64,000 bases of DNA from Candidatus Onthovicinus excrementipullorum (GTDB lineage Bacteria > Bacillota > Clostridia > Oscillospirales > Acutalibacteraceae). The translations under genes were made by a program, and so were the position numbers. Positions 35,274-44,015 of the stretch are shown here, one piece after another; positions within the stretch are counted from its first letter, which is position 1; every line of letters starts with the position of its first letter. The DNA lies in contig DVHG01000016.1 of the NCBI GenBank assembly GCA_018712345.1, positions 1-64,000 on the forward strand. Reading direction: 5' to 3'. The notes under the pieces were generated by a model, which was given only the letters and a program-made list of their open reading frames with translations, was not told the origin of the DNA and ran no database searches.

Positions 35274-35927
35274 TTAAGCGGCAGGCGTGCCACGAGGCTT
35301 AAAATACTGCTGGTAAATCGCGATGATGGAATTGACGGATACAATCAGATAAAACGCCGCCAGTGAAAACCCGTTCTGTACCGCCGCCATCTGATAAATC
35401 CACAGGGCCGTACCACCCAGGCCGGACAGCAGGGTGACAATATAGGCATTCTTATAACGAAATGCCAGCAGAAGGCAGGCGCTGACGCTGAAGACAAAGA
35501 AAATGTCATCCACTAAAACGGCTGTGCTGTTGAGCAGGCCCAGCACAAAGTACATTGCAATTCCCAGGGAAGCCATTGCGGCGACGAGGAGGCAAATCCC
35601 CCTGCGCGTCATTCGTTTTAAGGCTCCCTGCCCCCTCTTTTGGTTTTTCCCCCAGGAAAAATAGCTGTATATCGCCATGGGCACCTGCAAAAAAATCATA
35701 AATCCAAAGGTGGCATACACACCCGTATGGAAAGACAGCGCTCCGTTTGTAACCGCGTAGAGGAACCCAAACAGGAACCCAACTGGACGATTGATCGATA
35801 CCAGGAAATTGAACACAACACCGATCAGAGAAATGGCGATGGAATACCAGATATCCCCTGACAGCAACCCGGCGAAAACAATGAATACAGCCTGTATTAA
35901 AAGCAGGAGTGCAAACTTTTTACCCAT
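35274..35927 (-). CDS. pnuC: PnuC-like nicotinamide/vitamin transporter
   Basis: A 217-residue membrane protein with about seven helices of the PnuC (3+1+3 SWEET-like) family: it includes the helix-1 to -3 pattern FNFLVSINRPVGFLFGFLYAVTNGALSF and the conserved YSYFSWGKNQK (like YxWxxWxKxxK) after helix 4. PnuC proteins take up nicotinamide riboside; related ones carry other vitamins. It is 41 bases downstream of an AraC-type regulator on the same strand, so the two may be one operon. Confidence 0.85.
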   Translation of the reverse strand: MGKKFALLLLIQAVFIVFAGLLSGDIWYSIAISLIGVVFNFLVSINRPVGFLFGFLYAVTNGALSFHTGVYATFGFMIFLQVPMAIYSYFSWGKNQKRGQGALKRMTRRGICLLVAAMASLGIAMYFVLGLLNSTAVLVDDIFFVFSVSACLLLAFRYKNAYIVTLLSGLGGTALWIYQMAAVQNGFSLAAFYLIVSVNSIIAIYQQYFKPRGTPAA

Positions 35928-35968
35928 GATGAAACCTCGTTTTAACAATATGTATCCGTACTTGACAT

Positions 35969-36754
35969 TTATAAATCAGAGGCGAAACACCGCCGGAACT
36001 CCCTGGGCGTAACGCCGGTTTTCTTTTTAAAAACTGCTGTAAAATACTGTGGGCTGTTGTATCCCACTTTTATGGCGACTTCTGAAATGGTATCATCCGT
36101 ATACCACAGCAGATCCTTTGCCCGCTCCACCCGGAGCATTGTAATATAGTCCACGGCGGAAACATTCATATACTTACTGAAAAGCCGCCGCAGATATCTG
36201 GAACTGATATGGTTTTCCCGTGCCAGAACATCCAGCTCAATCGGCTGTTCATAATGGGAATCGATATATTCCAGCACGCGGTTCAGCGGCGCCACCTCAC
36301 AGCTGTGATACATCCTGACAGCCTGCTGCGCGTGCATGGAGATCAGCAGGAACAGCTTTTGCATCTCCAGTGCGCACAATTTTTCATAATATCCGTCCGC
36401 ATCATGCAGCCCCTTATAATAAAAGCGAATGAGATTCAGGCTCGCCAAAATATCACTGCAATTTGTCATTTTGATATTATACCCGCTGTGCATGGCCTCA
36501 GCGGGCAGATCCGCCCTGAATTCAAACTGCGTGATTTGACACTCCTGCGCCCCGATCACGATAAAGCTGTGCTCCTGCATGGGTTCTATGGCAACGCAGT
36601 CCCCCCTGTGGAGTACAATCTTATCGTGGCCCATGACGATGGCGCAGCGCCCGCTGTTTACATAGTTGATCTCATATTCCGGATGTACATGCGCTTTATA
36701 AATATAATTGGCCGAATACTGATAGACGCCCAGCTTTTTAACTTTTAAAACCAT
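35969..36754 (-). CDS. AraC family transcriptional regulator
   Basis: A 261-residue regulator: an N-terminal cupin domain (HVHPEYEINYVNSGRCAIVMG) and a C-terminal double helix-turn-helix (VLARENHISSRYLRRLFSKYMNVSAVDYITMLRVERAKDLL and EVAIKVGYNSPQYFTAVFKKKTGVTPREFRR). The ligand is unknown. The ATG at 36754 starts the cupin domain cleanly, but no strong ribosome site is seen, so the start is uncertain. Located upstream of pnuC. Confidence 0.9.
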   Translation of the reverse strand: MVLKVKKLGVYQYSANYIYKAHVHPEYEINYVNSGRCAIVMGHDKIVLHRGDCVAIEPMQEHSFIVIGAQECQITQFEFRADLPAEAMHSGYNIKMTNCSDILASLNLIRFYYKGLHDADGYYEKLCALEMQKLFLLISMHAQQAVRMYHSCEVAPLNRVLEYIDSHYEQPIELDVLARENHISSRYLRRLFSKYMNVSAVDYITMLRVERAKDLLWYTDDTISEVAIKVGYNSPQYFTAVFKKKTGVTPREFRRCFASDL

Positions 36755-36914
36755 AAAACCACATTCTTTTTCATTACTGATCCTAACACATTTTATACCG
36801 ACAGCGGGAGTGTGTCTATAAATATCATGCACCGACATGACGCAATTCTTATATTTTCCGGAACCAATTGATACACCGTATCATATCCTTCGTCTAAATC
36901 AGGGATATTGTCTG

Positions 36915-36943
36915 TTGCATTGGCGCCTTTCAGGAATTATAAT
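36915..36943 (+). promoter_or_regulatory. Promoter of the mscS-CDF operon
   Basis: TTGCAT (36915-36920) and TATAAT (36938-36943) with a 17-base spacer, 38 bases before the mscS start. Confidence 0.75.
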
Positions 36944-36981
36944 AATAGAAACAAAATGATCCGTGAACGGAGGAAGATCGC

Positions 36982-37833
36982 ATGCTTGCCATTGAATTCA
37001 ACTTTATTTCTCTTGAAAACCTTTGGAATAAATTCATGGATTTTCTGCCGCATATCGTTGCCGCCGTGCTTATTTTTGCCATCGGCTTCTGGCTCTCTGC
37101 CCTGATTGGAAAATTCGTTGTCAAATGGATGGCCCGCCATAATATTGACGCGACAATTCACGCCTTTGTGCGCAGTGTGATCGTGCTGATCCTGCGCTTT
37201 GTGGTGATTCTCTCCGCACTTGCGACGCTGGGCGTGAACGTCAACTCCTTTATCGCCGCGCTCGCAGCCGCGGGCGCTACCGCCGGTATCGGCCTGAAGG
37301 ACAGCATCGCGCAGTTTGCCAGCGGAATCCAGATCCTGTTCAACAAGCCCTTTAAAAAGGGCGACTACATCGCAGTCGATCAGGTTGAGGGCACCGTGGA
37401 GGAGATCCGTCTGATGCAGACGATGCTGCGCACCTCCGACAACAAGCTGATCATTCTCCCCAACTCCACAGTCACGGACGACGCGATCATCAATTATACG
37501 GCACAGGAGAGCCGCCGCCTGGATATCGACTACCGGATTGATTCCATTGAACAGCTGGACCGCGCGAAAGAGATCATTCTGGAGCACGCACGCAGCATAC
37601 CGGGCGTTATTTTGAAGGAAGGCAAGGCTCCTCTCGCAGCTGTCACCGGTCAGGATAATCAGGGGATCATCGTGACGGCACAGCTGTGGTGTGAGATCGA
37701 CCGTTATTGGGATATCCTGTACACCATGCAGGAACAGGTGCGCCGCTCTTTCTGGGAGCAGGGATTTTCCATGCCCGGTGCACGGATTGAAGTGCAAACC
37801 GCAAGTCCAAAGCCGCAGGGGGAACAGAAATGA
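36982..37833 (+). CDS. mscS: Small-conductance mechanosensitive channel (MscS family)
   Basis: A 283-residue channel that opens under membrane tension to release solutes. Three membrane segments; the pore-lining third helix reads AALAAAGATAGIGLKDSIAQFASGI with the Gly/Ala packing typical of MscS. The cytoplasmic beta domain follows (FKKGDYIAVDQVEGTVEEI, then LIILPNSTVTDDAIINYT). GGAGG precedes the ATG. Its end overlaps the CDF gene by four bases. Confidence 0.94.
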   Translation: MLAIEFNFISLENLWNKFMDFLPHIVAAVLIFAIGFWLSALIGKFVVKWMARHNIDATIHAFVRSVIVLILRFVVILSALATLGVNVNSFIAALAAAGATAGIGLKDSIAQFASGIQILFNKPFKKGDYIAVDQVEGTVEEIRLMQTMLRTSDNKLIILPNSTVTDDAIINYTAQESRRLDIDYRIDSIEQLDRAKEIILEHARSIPGVILKEGKAPLAAVTGQDNQGIIVTAQLWCEIDRYWDILYTMQEQVRRSFWEQGFSMPGARIEVQTASPKPQGEQK

Positions 37834-38999
37834 CAATACTGCTGATCAAGCTATTCATAAAAGACAGCGGCGACGGCCGGATGACCGCCAAGCTGCGTGA
37901 AAAATACGGCGTCTTGAGCGGCTGTGTCGGAATTGTGCTGAATATCCTGCTCGCCGTAGCCAAGCTGATTGTGGGTACAATCGCCAACAGTATCTCCATC
38001 ACTGCGGATGCAGTCAACAACTTTTCAGACGTCGGCTCCTCCGCCGTGAGCCTGATCGGGTTCAAGGCATCCTCCAAGGCGCCGGACAAGGAGCACCCCT
38101 TTGGTCACGGGCGGATTGAGTACATCGCGGCACTCGTCGTCTCCTTCATCATCCTCTCGTGCGGGCTGGAGCTTATCAAGACATCAATCGACAAGATTAT
38201 GCATCCGGAAACCGTGGTATTCAGCTATCCGGCGGCTGCGGTGCTGGTGCTCTCCATTCTCGGTAAACTCTGGCTCGCCCTGTTCAACAACAAGATCGCC
38301 AAGCGAATCTCCTCCGTATCAAACAAGGCCGTGGTGGCCGACAGCCTAAGCGACATTATCTCCACCACGGCAACGCTCATTGCGCTGATATGTGCCCGGT
38401 TTACCAGCCTGCCCGTGGATGGATATATGGGCATTATTGTGGCGGCTTTCATCATCCTGACAGGTATCTCCGTAGTCCGGGACACCATCAGCCCGCTGCT
38501 CGGCGAGCGGCCAGATCCGGAACTCGTAAAGGAAATTGAGCAGGAGATCCTCTCCCATGAGGGGATTACCGGCGTGCACGACTTGATGGTCCACTCCTAC
38601 GGCCCGTCCCGGGTGTTTGTCTCCGCGCATGCGGAGGTCCCCGCCGATGTGGATATCAACGTCAGCCACGATGTGGTGGACAACGTTGAGCGTACGCTGA
38701 AGGAAAAGTACGGCATCCTCGCCTCGATTCACATGGATCCCATTGTCACCAATGACGCGCACATTGCCGAGCTGCGCCAAAAGCTCGGCTGGATCGTCAA
38801 GCAGATCGATCCGGAGCTGTCAATCCACGACCTGCGCGTGGTGGACGGACCGACACATTCGAATCTGATCTTTGACCTGGTTGTCCCCTATAAGTATAAA
38901 ATCCCCCCCGCGACGCTCTCCGAGATGGTAACACGGGAGGTGAAAAAGCTCAGTCCGACATACAACACCGTCATCACAGTGGAAAACAGCTATATTTGA
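37830..38999 (+). CDS. Cation diffusion facilitator (CDF) transporter
   Basis: A 389-residue metal exporter of the FieF/CDF family. It has six membrane helices, metal-site residues in ITADAVNNFSDVGSS and HPFGHGRIEY, and a second acidic/His pair in KAVVADSLSDIISTTATL. The C-terminal cytoplasmic domain (about 205-300) is metal-sensing, and there is an extra C-terminal region to residue 389. The last 83 bases are duplicated at 40601-40683. Metal specificity (Zn, Fe or Mn) cannot be settled by eye. Confidence 0.93.
   Translation: MTILLIKLFIKDSGDGRMTAKLREKYGVLSGCVGIVLNILLAVAKLIVGTIANSISITADAVNNFSDVGSSAVSLIGFKASSKAPDKEHPFGHGRIEYIAALVVSFIILSCGLELIKTSIDKIMHPETVVFSYPAAAVLVLSILGKLWLALFNNKIAKRISSVSNKAVVADSLSDIISTTATLIALICARFTSLPVDGYMGIIVAAFIILTGISVVRDTISPLLGERPDPELVKEIEQEILSHEGITGVHDLMVHSYGPSRVFVSAHAEVPADVDINVSHDVVDNVERTLKEKYGILASIHMDPIVTNDAHIAELRQKLGWIVKQIDPELSIHDLRVVDGPTHSNLIFDLVVPYKYKIPPATLSEMVTREVKKLSPTYNTVITVENSYI
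38917..38999 (+). repeat. CDF-gene tail, copy 1 of an 83-bp direct repeat
   Basis: The last 28 codons of the CDF gene. It matches 40601-40683 at 76 of 83 bases. All differences are at silent positions or within the stop codon (TGA versus TAA). Confidence 0.9.
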
Positions 39000-39099
39000 C
39001 AGATCATTCCAACGTGGTACATATTTGAATGGATGCCTACGCGAGAGCCCTAATTTTGCCAAAAAATTTTTCCGGTTTAAAACAAGGAGAGAAAAGCCT

Positions 39100-40149
39100 A
39101 TGGAAATTAAAAAAAGGATTGCATATCTGGATATGGCAAAAGGTATTGCAATTATCGCAATGGTTGCCGGGCATGTTTCCCTATTGCCTTGGGAACCAAT
39201 CCGCAAACTGATTTTTTCTTTCCATATGCCGCTCTTCTTTATTTTGAGCGGATTCACAACGAAAGAGACGAATGGCAATCCATTGGTAAATATAAAAAAA
39301 TACGCCAAACAATTGCTCTTGCCCTATCTCTATATTGCTGTGATCAGTTCACTAATCTTGCTCATTAAAAATGATTTTACGGTTCAGGCGCTATTCAACG
39401 AGGTGCTGCGCATTTTAGTCGGATCTGGCGTTCCGGCGGATTATGGTCCCGGAAAGCCGATTTTCTTTGATACATTGCCGGTAGTGGGAGCAATTTGGTT
39501 TTTGCCTGCAATGTTTTGGTGTAAAACGATATTTACATTGATACTCAAGCTTACTCGGCGCCATGGCGAGTGGATGCGCGCGATTATATGTACGTTTCTA
39601 ACAATCTTTGGTTATGTCGTTGGCCAATATTACAAACTACCTTTAGGTATTGATATTGCCTTTTTTGCCGTTGGGTTTTTATATTTGGGTTTCGCAGCCA
39701 GAAAATATGATCTACTTCAAAAAACGAACGCTTCCTGGGCCTGCGTCGCCGTCGCTTTATGGTATTTAGGCATCAGAGCAAACGCGATCGAATTATCGGC
39801 ACGTTATTATCGCGATTTTCCTATGTGCATTTTTGCTTTTTGGGGCGCTGTTGGCGCTACAGTTGCAATTTGCAAAATTTGCGAAGAAATGCTGGACAAA
39901 ATCCCGATTATAAAACCGATCCTGTCTTTTTCAGGTAGGAAATCGCTTTATATTTTGGCCATGCATCATCTTGAGTCTCTTTTCATAAACTGGAATTCAA
40001 TCGCTCTCAAAATTCCTCTGTCACCGCTTGCACAGGGAATTCTAATTGCTGTGCTACGCATTGTAATTGCGATTTCTCTGGCCTGGTGTTATGATAAATT
40101 CTATACATTTATTAAAGATAGGATAACAAAGCGAAATGCCCTAAAATAA
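39100..40149 (+). CDS. Membrane acyltransferase (acyltransferase 3 family)
   Basis: A 349-residue protein with about ten membrane helices. The N-terminal signature RIAYLDMAKGIAIIAMVAGHV and SFHMPLFFILSGF are diagnostic of the acyltransferase 3/OafA-WecH type, which O-acetylates surface sugars. The gene is markedly richer in A+T than its neighbours, which points to recent transfer. AAGGAGAG precedes the ATG. It forms an islet with a broken C39 peptidase between the CDF gene and the second CDF tail. Confidence 0.88.
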   Translation: MEIKKRIAYLDMAKGIAIIAMVAGHVSLLPWEPIRKLIFSFHMPLFFILSGFTTKETNGNPLVNIKKYAKQLLLPYLYIAVISSLILLIKNDFTVQALFNEVLRILVGSGVPADYGPGKPIFFDTLPVVGAIWFLPAMFWCKTIFTLILKLTRRHGEWMRAIICTFLTIFGYVVGQYYKLPLGIDIAFFAVGFLYLGFAARKYDLLQKTNASWACVAVALWYLGIRANAIELSARYYRDFPMCIFAFWGAVGATVAICKICEEMLDKIPIIKPILSFSGRKSLYILAMHHLESLFINWNSIALKIPLSPLAQGILIAVLRIVIAISLAWCYDKFYTFIKDRITKRNALK

Positions 40150-40298
40150 ATATACACAGGCAAGAAAGTTATTTAAATATCGTATTTTTAATACGTTTTT
40201 TCTATTTCGGGGCCGAATCAATTTGATGACTTTTCTGCCATTCTGGACTTCTGGAAATCGCACAAGAGGATGTTCCAGGGCACTGTATCTCTTTGATG

Positions 40299-40600
40299 TT
40301 ATCCTCTTCGGACCGCCCACAGATTGCGGATCTGGTCTTTGATCTCATCGTATTCCCAGAGCCTTTCCGAGTTCGCGCGGCGGTTGGGATCATTTACCCT
40401 GAACTTGTGTCCTCCAGGTCCGTCAGAGCGATAAAATGGCCGGTTTTCGTAAAATTCCCAGGCCCCATGGCACACACGACAGGGTTGCCCGCCTCCAAAT
40501 TCCGTACAATCCGCGGCTCGTCGAGCGGCAGCTCAATGGAATCGAGTCCCAGCTGTGCCGCTCCCTCGGAGACAACGTCCACGACATGCCGCTTGGCCAT
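40299..40600 (-). pseudogene. C39-like cysteine peptidase fragment (truncated, frameshifted)
   Basis: The minus strand encodes the C-terminal part of a Peptidase_C39_2-like protein in two frames: MAKRHVVDVVSEGAAQLG...FTKTGHFIALTDLED, then after a one-base shift near 40410 RVNDPNRRANSERLWEYDEI and IRNLWAVRRG with a stop. The His of GHFIALT and the NDPN motif belong to the active site. The first half, with the catalytic Cys, is missing at 40600, exactly where the duplicated CDF tail begins. Confidence 0.75.
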
Positions 40601-40683
40601 TCTCCGAGATGGTGACGCGGGAGGTAAAAAAACTCAGTCCGACATACAACACTGTCATCACAGTGGAAAACAGCTACATTTAA
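40601..40683 (+). repeat. CDF-gene tail, copy 2 of the 83-bp direct repeat
   Basis: Reads SEMVTREVKKLSPTYNTVI plus the end VENSYI and a TAA stop, the same peptide as the CDF C-terminus. It has no upstream gene body. The silent-only divergence means it came from another functional CDF gene, not from a recent tandem copy. Confidence 0.88.
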
Positions 40684-40937
40684 AAAACAAAGTGTAAAAT
40701 TGGCCGTTGTACCAAGCCGGTGAAGGGGAAATTCTTATGCGCGGTACAGCAATCACAAAACCCGCTCAAGTGGCGGCGAAATTTTAAGTGCGATCGAATT
40801 TACAGATAATTAAAAGTGGCTTAATATAAATGCAGCCCCCACTGTTTGCAAAAAATAAAAATGTTTGCTCCCGGGCGAATGAGCGGGCGGCAAAATGCCC
40901 AAAATACAGATATTGCCAAAATCTTGTCCCGGAACTG
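40684..40937. other. Intergenic stretch before rubrerythrin
   Basis: No gene, repeat or clear RNA structure recognised; it leads into the rubrerythrin promoter. Confidence 0.4.
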
Positions 40938-40966
40938 TTGACAAGAAGAAAAAAGAGCATTATAAT
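40938..40966 (+). promoter_or_regulatory. Consensus promoter of rubrerythrin
   Basis: Perfect TTGACA (40938-40943) and TATAAT (40961-40966) with a 17-base spacer, which predicts very strong expression. It is followed by a 54-base leader with AAAGGAG. Confidence 0.9.
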
Positions 40967-41020
40967 AGGGATAAGAAAACAGGAATCATTCCTGTTTTAG
41001 TGTGAAAGGAGAAATATAAA

Positions 41021-41563
41021 ATGAAAGAATTAAAAGGAACCAAGACGGAGGCCAATCTTCAGGCGGCATTTGCGGGCGAGTCTCAGGCGCGCAATAAGTA
41101 TACCTATTTTGCGTCCAAGGCGAAGGCTGAGGGCTATGAGCAGATCGCAGCACTCTTCCTGGAGACGGCCAACAACGAGAAGGAGCATGCCAAGATTTGG
41201 TTTAAGCTCCTCAACGGCGGCGAGATCGGCACCACGGCAGACAACCTGAAAGAGGCTGCCGCAGGCGAGAACTACGAGTGGACCGACATGTACAAGACCT
41301 TTGCCGAGGAGGCCCGCGAGGAGGGCTTTGACAAGATCGCTTTCCTGTTTGAGAAGGTCGGCGAGATTGAGAAGCACCACGAGGAGCGTTACCTTGCTCT
41401 CCTGAACAACGTTGAGAATGACCTTGTCTTCTCCAAGGACGGCGACGCGATCTGGCAGTGCGCCAACTGCGGCCATATCGTCATCGGTAAGAAGGCTCCG
41501 GAGATCTGCCCGGTTTGCGCCCATCCGAAGGCATTCTTCCAGCTGCAGGCGAAGAACTATTAA
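41021..41563 (+). CDS. rbr: Rubrerythrin
   Basis: A 180-residue peroxide-scavenging protein of anaerobes. The N-terminal four-helix di-iron domain (1-135) carries the Glu ligands in [28 protein letters not shown] and EKHHEERY; the C-terminal rubredoxin domain has CANCG and CPVCAHP. It reduces hydrogen peroxide with electrons passed through the Fe(Cys)4 site. Monocistronic with a strong promoter and terminator. Confidence 0.96.
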   Translation: MKELKGTKTEANLQAAFAGESQARNKYTYFASKAKAEGYEQIAALFLETANNEKEHAKIWFKLLNGGEIGTTADNLKEAAAGENYEWTDMYKTFAEEAREEGFDKIAFLFEKVGEIEKHHEERYLALLNNVENDLVFSKDGDAIWQCANCGHIVIGKKAPEICPVCAHPKAFFQLQAKNY

Positions 41564-41639
41564 TCTCTCCTACTGAAAGGACGGGACACGCTCGGCGGCC
41601 CAACAATCGGCTGGCCGTCAAGCGCGCACGGCACATCAA

Positions 41640-41678
41640 AAGTAACGCCAAACCCACTTTGGCGTTACTTTTTTTATT
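41640..41678 (+). terminator. Terminator of rubrerythrin
   Basis: AGTAACGCCAAA/TTTGGCGTTACT perfect stem with a short loop and a run of seven Ts. Confidence 0.9.
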
Positions 41679-41724
41679 CTCAGGGCGGGCCGGTATGTAT
41701 CGGCTGACGCGGACGGCCTGAAAC

Positions 41725-41864
41725 TGTCGAAAAAGATTGTACGCACATCCCCCTGCAATAGGGAATGCTGCGGACAGCGTTCCCTATGGGGAGCGTACAG
41801 ATTTTCGGTTTGCAAAAACTCAGGCTCCCCTTGTGTAAAAGGGCCGCAAGCATCTTTTTCGGCA
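41725..41864. repeat. 140-bp inverted-repeat element (MITE-like or structured RNA)
   Basis: The ends are 13-base inverted repeats with one mismatch: TGTCGAAAAAGAT (41725-41737) and ATCTTTTTCGGCA (41852-41864). Inside lies a 60-base hairpin (41739-41798) with arms GTACGC/GCGTAC, CCCC/GGGG and AGGGAA/TTCCCT. No coding sequence is seen. It could be a miniature transposable element or a strongly folded RNA in the ECF-sigma leader. Confidence 0.5.
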
Positions 41865-41967
41865 GGCCGAAGTTGCTGTGGGCGGGCGTCATCCTAAATT
41901 TTTTTTAATCCGTGTAGCTTTTCAGGCTGTTGGCGGGTATTCTCAGTGAAAGGGAGGAGGGATTTGA

Positions 41968-42456
41968 GTGGAACGGCAAAAAAATCGTGCACAATTGGAT
42001 GAGGAGGACACCATCCGCCGGTACGCCGATATGGTTTACCGTCTGGCATACGCCCAGACCCGCTCCAAAAGTGATGCCGACGATGTTTTTCAGGAGGTCT
42101 TTTTGCGTTACCTGCAAAAAAAGCCCCATTTTGACAGTGAGGAGCATCAAAAGGCGTGGCTGCTCCGGGTGACGGTCAACTGCTCCAAAAAGCACTGGAG
42201 CTCCTGGTGGTTCCGGCATGCCGTACCGCTTGAGGATACCATTCCCTTTCAGGAACCGCTGGAAAATGATCTGGACGAAGCGCTGAAAACGCTTTCCCCC
42301 GCCTACCGCACCGTGATCCATCTGTTTTACTATGAGGGATATTCTACGGCAGAGATCGCACAGATCACCAGCAGCCGGGAATCCACCGTACGCACCCGTC
42401 TGACGCGGGCGCGCCGCCAATTGGCTGAGATCTTGAAAGGAGCGGATCTACCATGA
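41968..42456 (+). CDS. ECF-type RNA polymerase sigma factor
   Basis: A 162-residue sigma-70 family factor with only regions 2 and 4: RYADMVYRLAYAQTRSKSDADDVFQEVFLRYLQ (region 2) and LSPAYRTVIHLFYYEGYSTAEIAQITSSRESTVRTRLTRARRQLAE (region 4). It starts at a GTG after GGGAGGAGGG. Coupled by a four-base overlap to a DUF4179 protein, the likely anti-sigma partner. Trigger unknown. Confidence 0.93.
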   Translation: MERQKNRAQLDEEDTIRRYADMVYRLAYAQTRSKSDADDVFQEVFLRYLQKKPHFDSEEHQKAWLLRVTVNCSKKHWSSWWFRHAVPLEDTIPFQEPLENDLDEALKTLSPAYRTVIHLFYYEGYSTAEIAQITSSRESTVRTRLTRARRQLAEILKGADLP

Positions 42457-43523
42457 ATTGGAAAGTTTACACGGATATGAATGAGAAAATCCAACCGGAT
42501 GAGGCGCTTGTCGAAAAGCTCCTCTCAAGAGCCGGTAAGGCGGGCGGGAACAAGTCCGCACGCCGAATCCCAAAAGCCGCGGCAATTGTCGCCGCCGTTC
42601 TGGCCATATCCCTGGCAGCACCTGCCGCACTGGCCGCCTCGCCAACGACTTATCAATGGATGTACGGCCTGTCCCCACAGATGGCGCAGTTTTTTGTCCC
42701 TGTAAATGAGAGCTGTGAGGATAACGGCATCCGGATGGAGATCCTGTCGGCCCATGTGGATGGAAATACAGTAAAACTTTATATTTCCCTGCGGGATCTG
42801 ACCGGCGATCGTGTGGATGAGACGATTGATCTATTCGACAGCTATGCGATCTACACTCCCTTTGACTCCTCCGGCACCTGCAGCTTGGCAGAGTATGACC
42901 GTGAAACAGGAACGGCTGTGTTTCTGGTTTCACTGACTGAAAACAGCGGCCGTGACCTGTCCGGGAAGAAGGTCACATTCGCTGCAAACAGTCTGCTCAG
43001 CCATAAAGCCTATCAGAGCGATGTTCGGATCGGTGCAATTCCGGAGCCGTTCTCCCATGAAACTATGGTGCTCTCCTTTGACACTCTCCCACACTCGGAT
43101 TATACACTCTTCTCCGTCTCAGAATATCCGGTGGCAAACAGGTCTGTGACTGTTTTAACCCCCTCCGGCAGCGGCCTCGCTTTATCGGAACAATACGCCT
43201 GTTCTATCACCGGGATCGGCTGGATTGACGGCCAGCTCCATATCCAAATTGCAACAGATCAAAGACTGAATCGCGACGCGCAGGTTTGGCTCCGGCTACG
43301 GGCCACAAACGGCGATATTGCAGAGCCCGTAAAAAAATATTCTTTTGCCCAGGATGCCAGCGGCGAAGGGCGTATAGATTATGAAGAATATATTTTTGAC
43401 ATCCCGCAGGATGAAATTTCAGACTACACCCTGTACGGAGATTTTTCAATCGCCGGGCTGCGCACGGAGGGGAACTGGCGAGTGACCTTCCGCCTGCCGG
43501 AGGCCCAGTCCTCATCCTCCTGA
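42453..43523 (+). CDS. DUF4179-domain membrane protein (likely anti-sigma factor)
   Basis: A 356-residue protein: a cytoplasmic N-terminal segment (1-45), one membrane helix (about 46-63, AAAIVAAVLAISLAAPAALA) and a DUF4179 extracytoplasmic region (from about 64, beginning SPTTYQWMYGLSPQMAQFFVPVNESCEDNGIRMEILSA). Proteins of this type follow ECF sigma genes in Clostridia and are believed to hold the sigma factor at the membrane. The ATG overlaps the sigma stop. Confidence 0.85.
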   Translation: MNWKVYTDMNEKIQPDEALVEKLLSRAGKAGGNKSARRIPKAAAIVAAVLAISLAAPAALAASPTTYQWMYGLSPQMAQFFVPVNESCEDNGIRMEILSAHVDGNTVKLYISLRDLTGDRVDETIDLFDSYAIYTPFDSSGTCSLAEYDRETGTAVFLVSLTENSGRDLSGKKVTFAANSLLSHKAYQSDVRIGAIPEPFSHETMVLSFDTLPHSDYTLFSVSEYPVANRSVTVLTPSGSGLALSEQYACSITGIGWIDGQLHIQIATDQRLNRDAQVWLRLRATNGDIAEPVKKYSFAQDASGEGRIDYEEYIFDIPQDEISDYTLYGDFSIAGLRTEGNWRVTFRLPEAQSSSS

Positions 43524-43600
43524 AAACAGACTTAAGGGATGTTCCCCCTCAGCTATGGGCGGCACGATCAAATCCATCCTCCTGAAAATACTACGCAGAA

Positions 43601-43630
43601 AACGGACCGGAAAATCCGGCCCGTTTTTTA
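43601..43630 (+). terminator. Terminator of the ECF sigma/DUF4179 operon
   Basis: ACGGACCGGA/TCCGGCCCGT stem with a short loop and six Ts. Confidence 0.8.
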
Positions 43631-43715
43631 CGGAAAGAGTGCAATCATATCCCCCGCCCGCTCTGGATTTTATACAATGACCCACCCGCTTCACCGGCAG
43701 ATCTTGGTCGCCTGC

Positions 43716-44015
43716 CTACAGCTCGCAGGGGCATGACTCACCCCGGGCCATCTGAACGATCCCTCGGACTCCGCCGTCCGCCATGCTGTCCGTATCCACA
43801 TCCGTATAAAGGCCATGTGCTGGGTCAGCACCACATTGGGGAACTGGCGGATATCGGCTATCTCGCGATTCCGGACGATATCCGTAATCAGGCTGTGGTG
43901 GTAGATGCCGTTTTTGTGCTCAAAAACATCCATGGCCAGCGCGCCGATCTGTTCCGATTCGATCCCTGAGTCAGCGCCTCGATATCCATTAGATCGCTGC
44001 ACGATAGGGCGGATA
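43716..44015 (-). pseudogene. D-2-hydroxyacid dehydrogenase (VanH-like) fragment
   Basis: The minus strand encodes the C-terminal third of a VanH/D-lactate dehydrogenase-like protein broken by at least two frameshifts: LMDIEAL, then GIESEQIGALAMDVFEHKNGIYHH...IRQFPNVVLTQHMAF, then after a lost base YTDVDTDSMADGGVRGIVQMARGESCPCEL and a stop at 43716. The NAD-binding part is missing. An intact relative lies at 47244-48224, but the sequences differ, so this is not a simple local copy. Confidence 0.75.

Noticed and set aside
40202..40393. Separate small protein on the minus strand
   Set aside because: It is the wrong frame over the frameshifted C39 peptidase fragment; the correct frame continues the peptidase.
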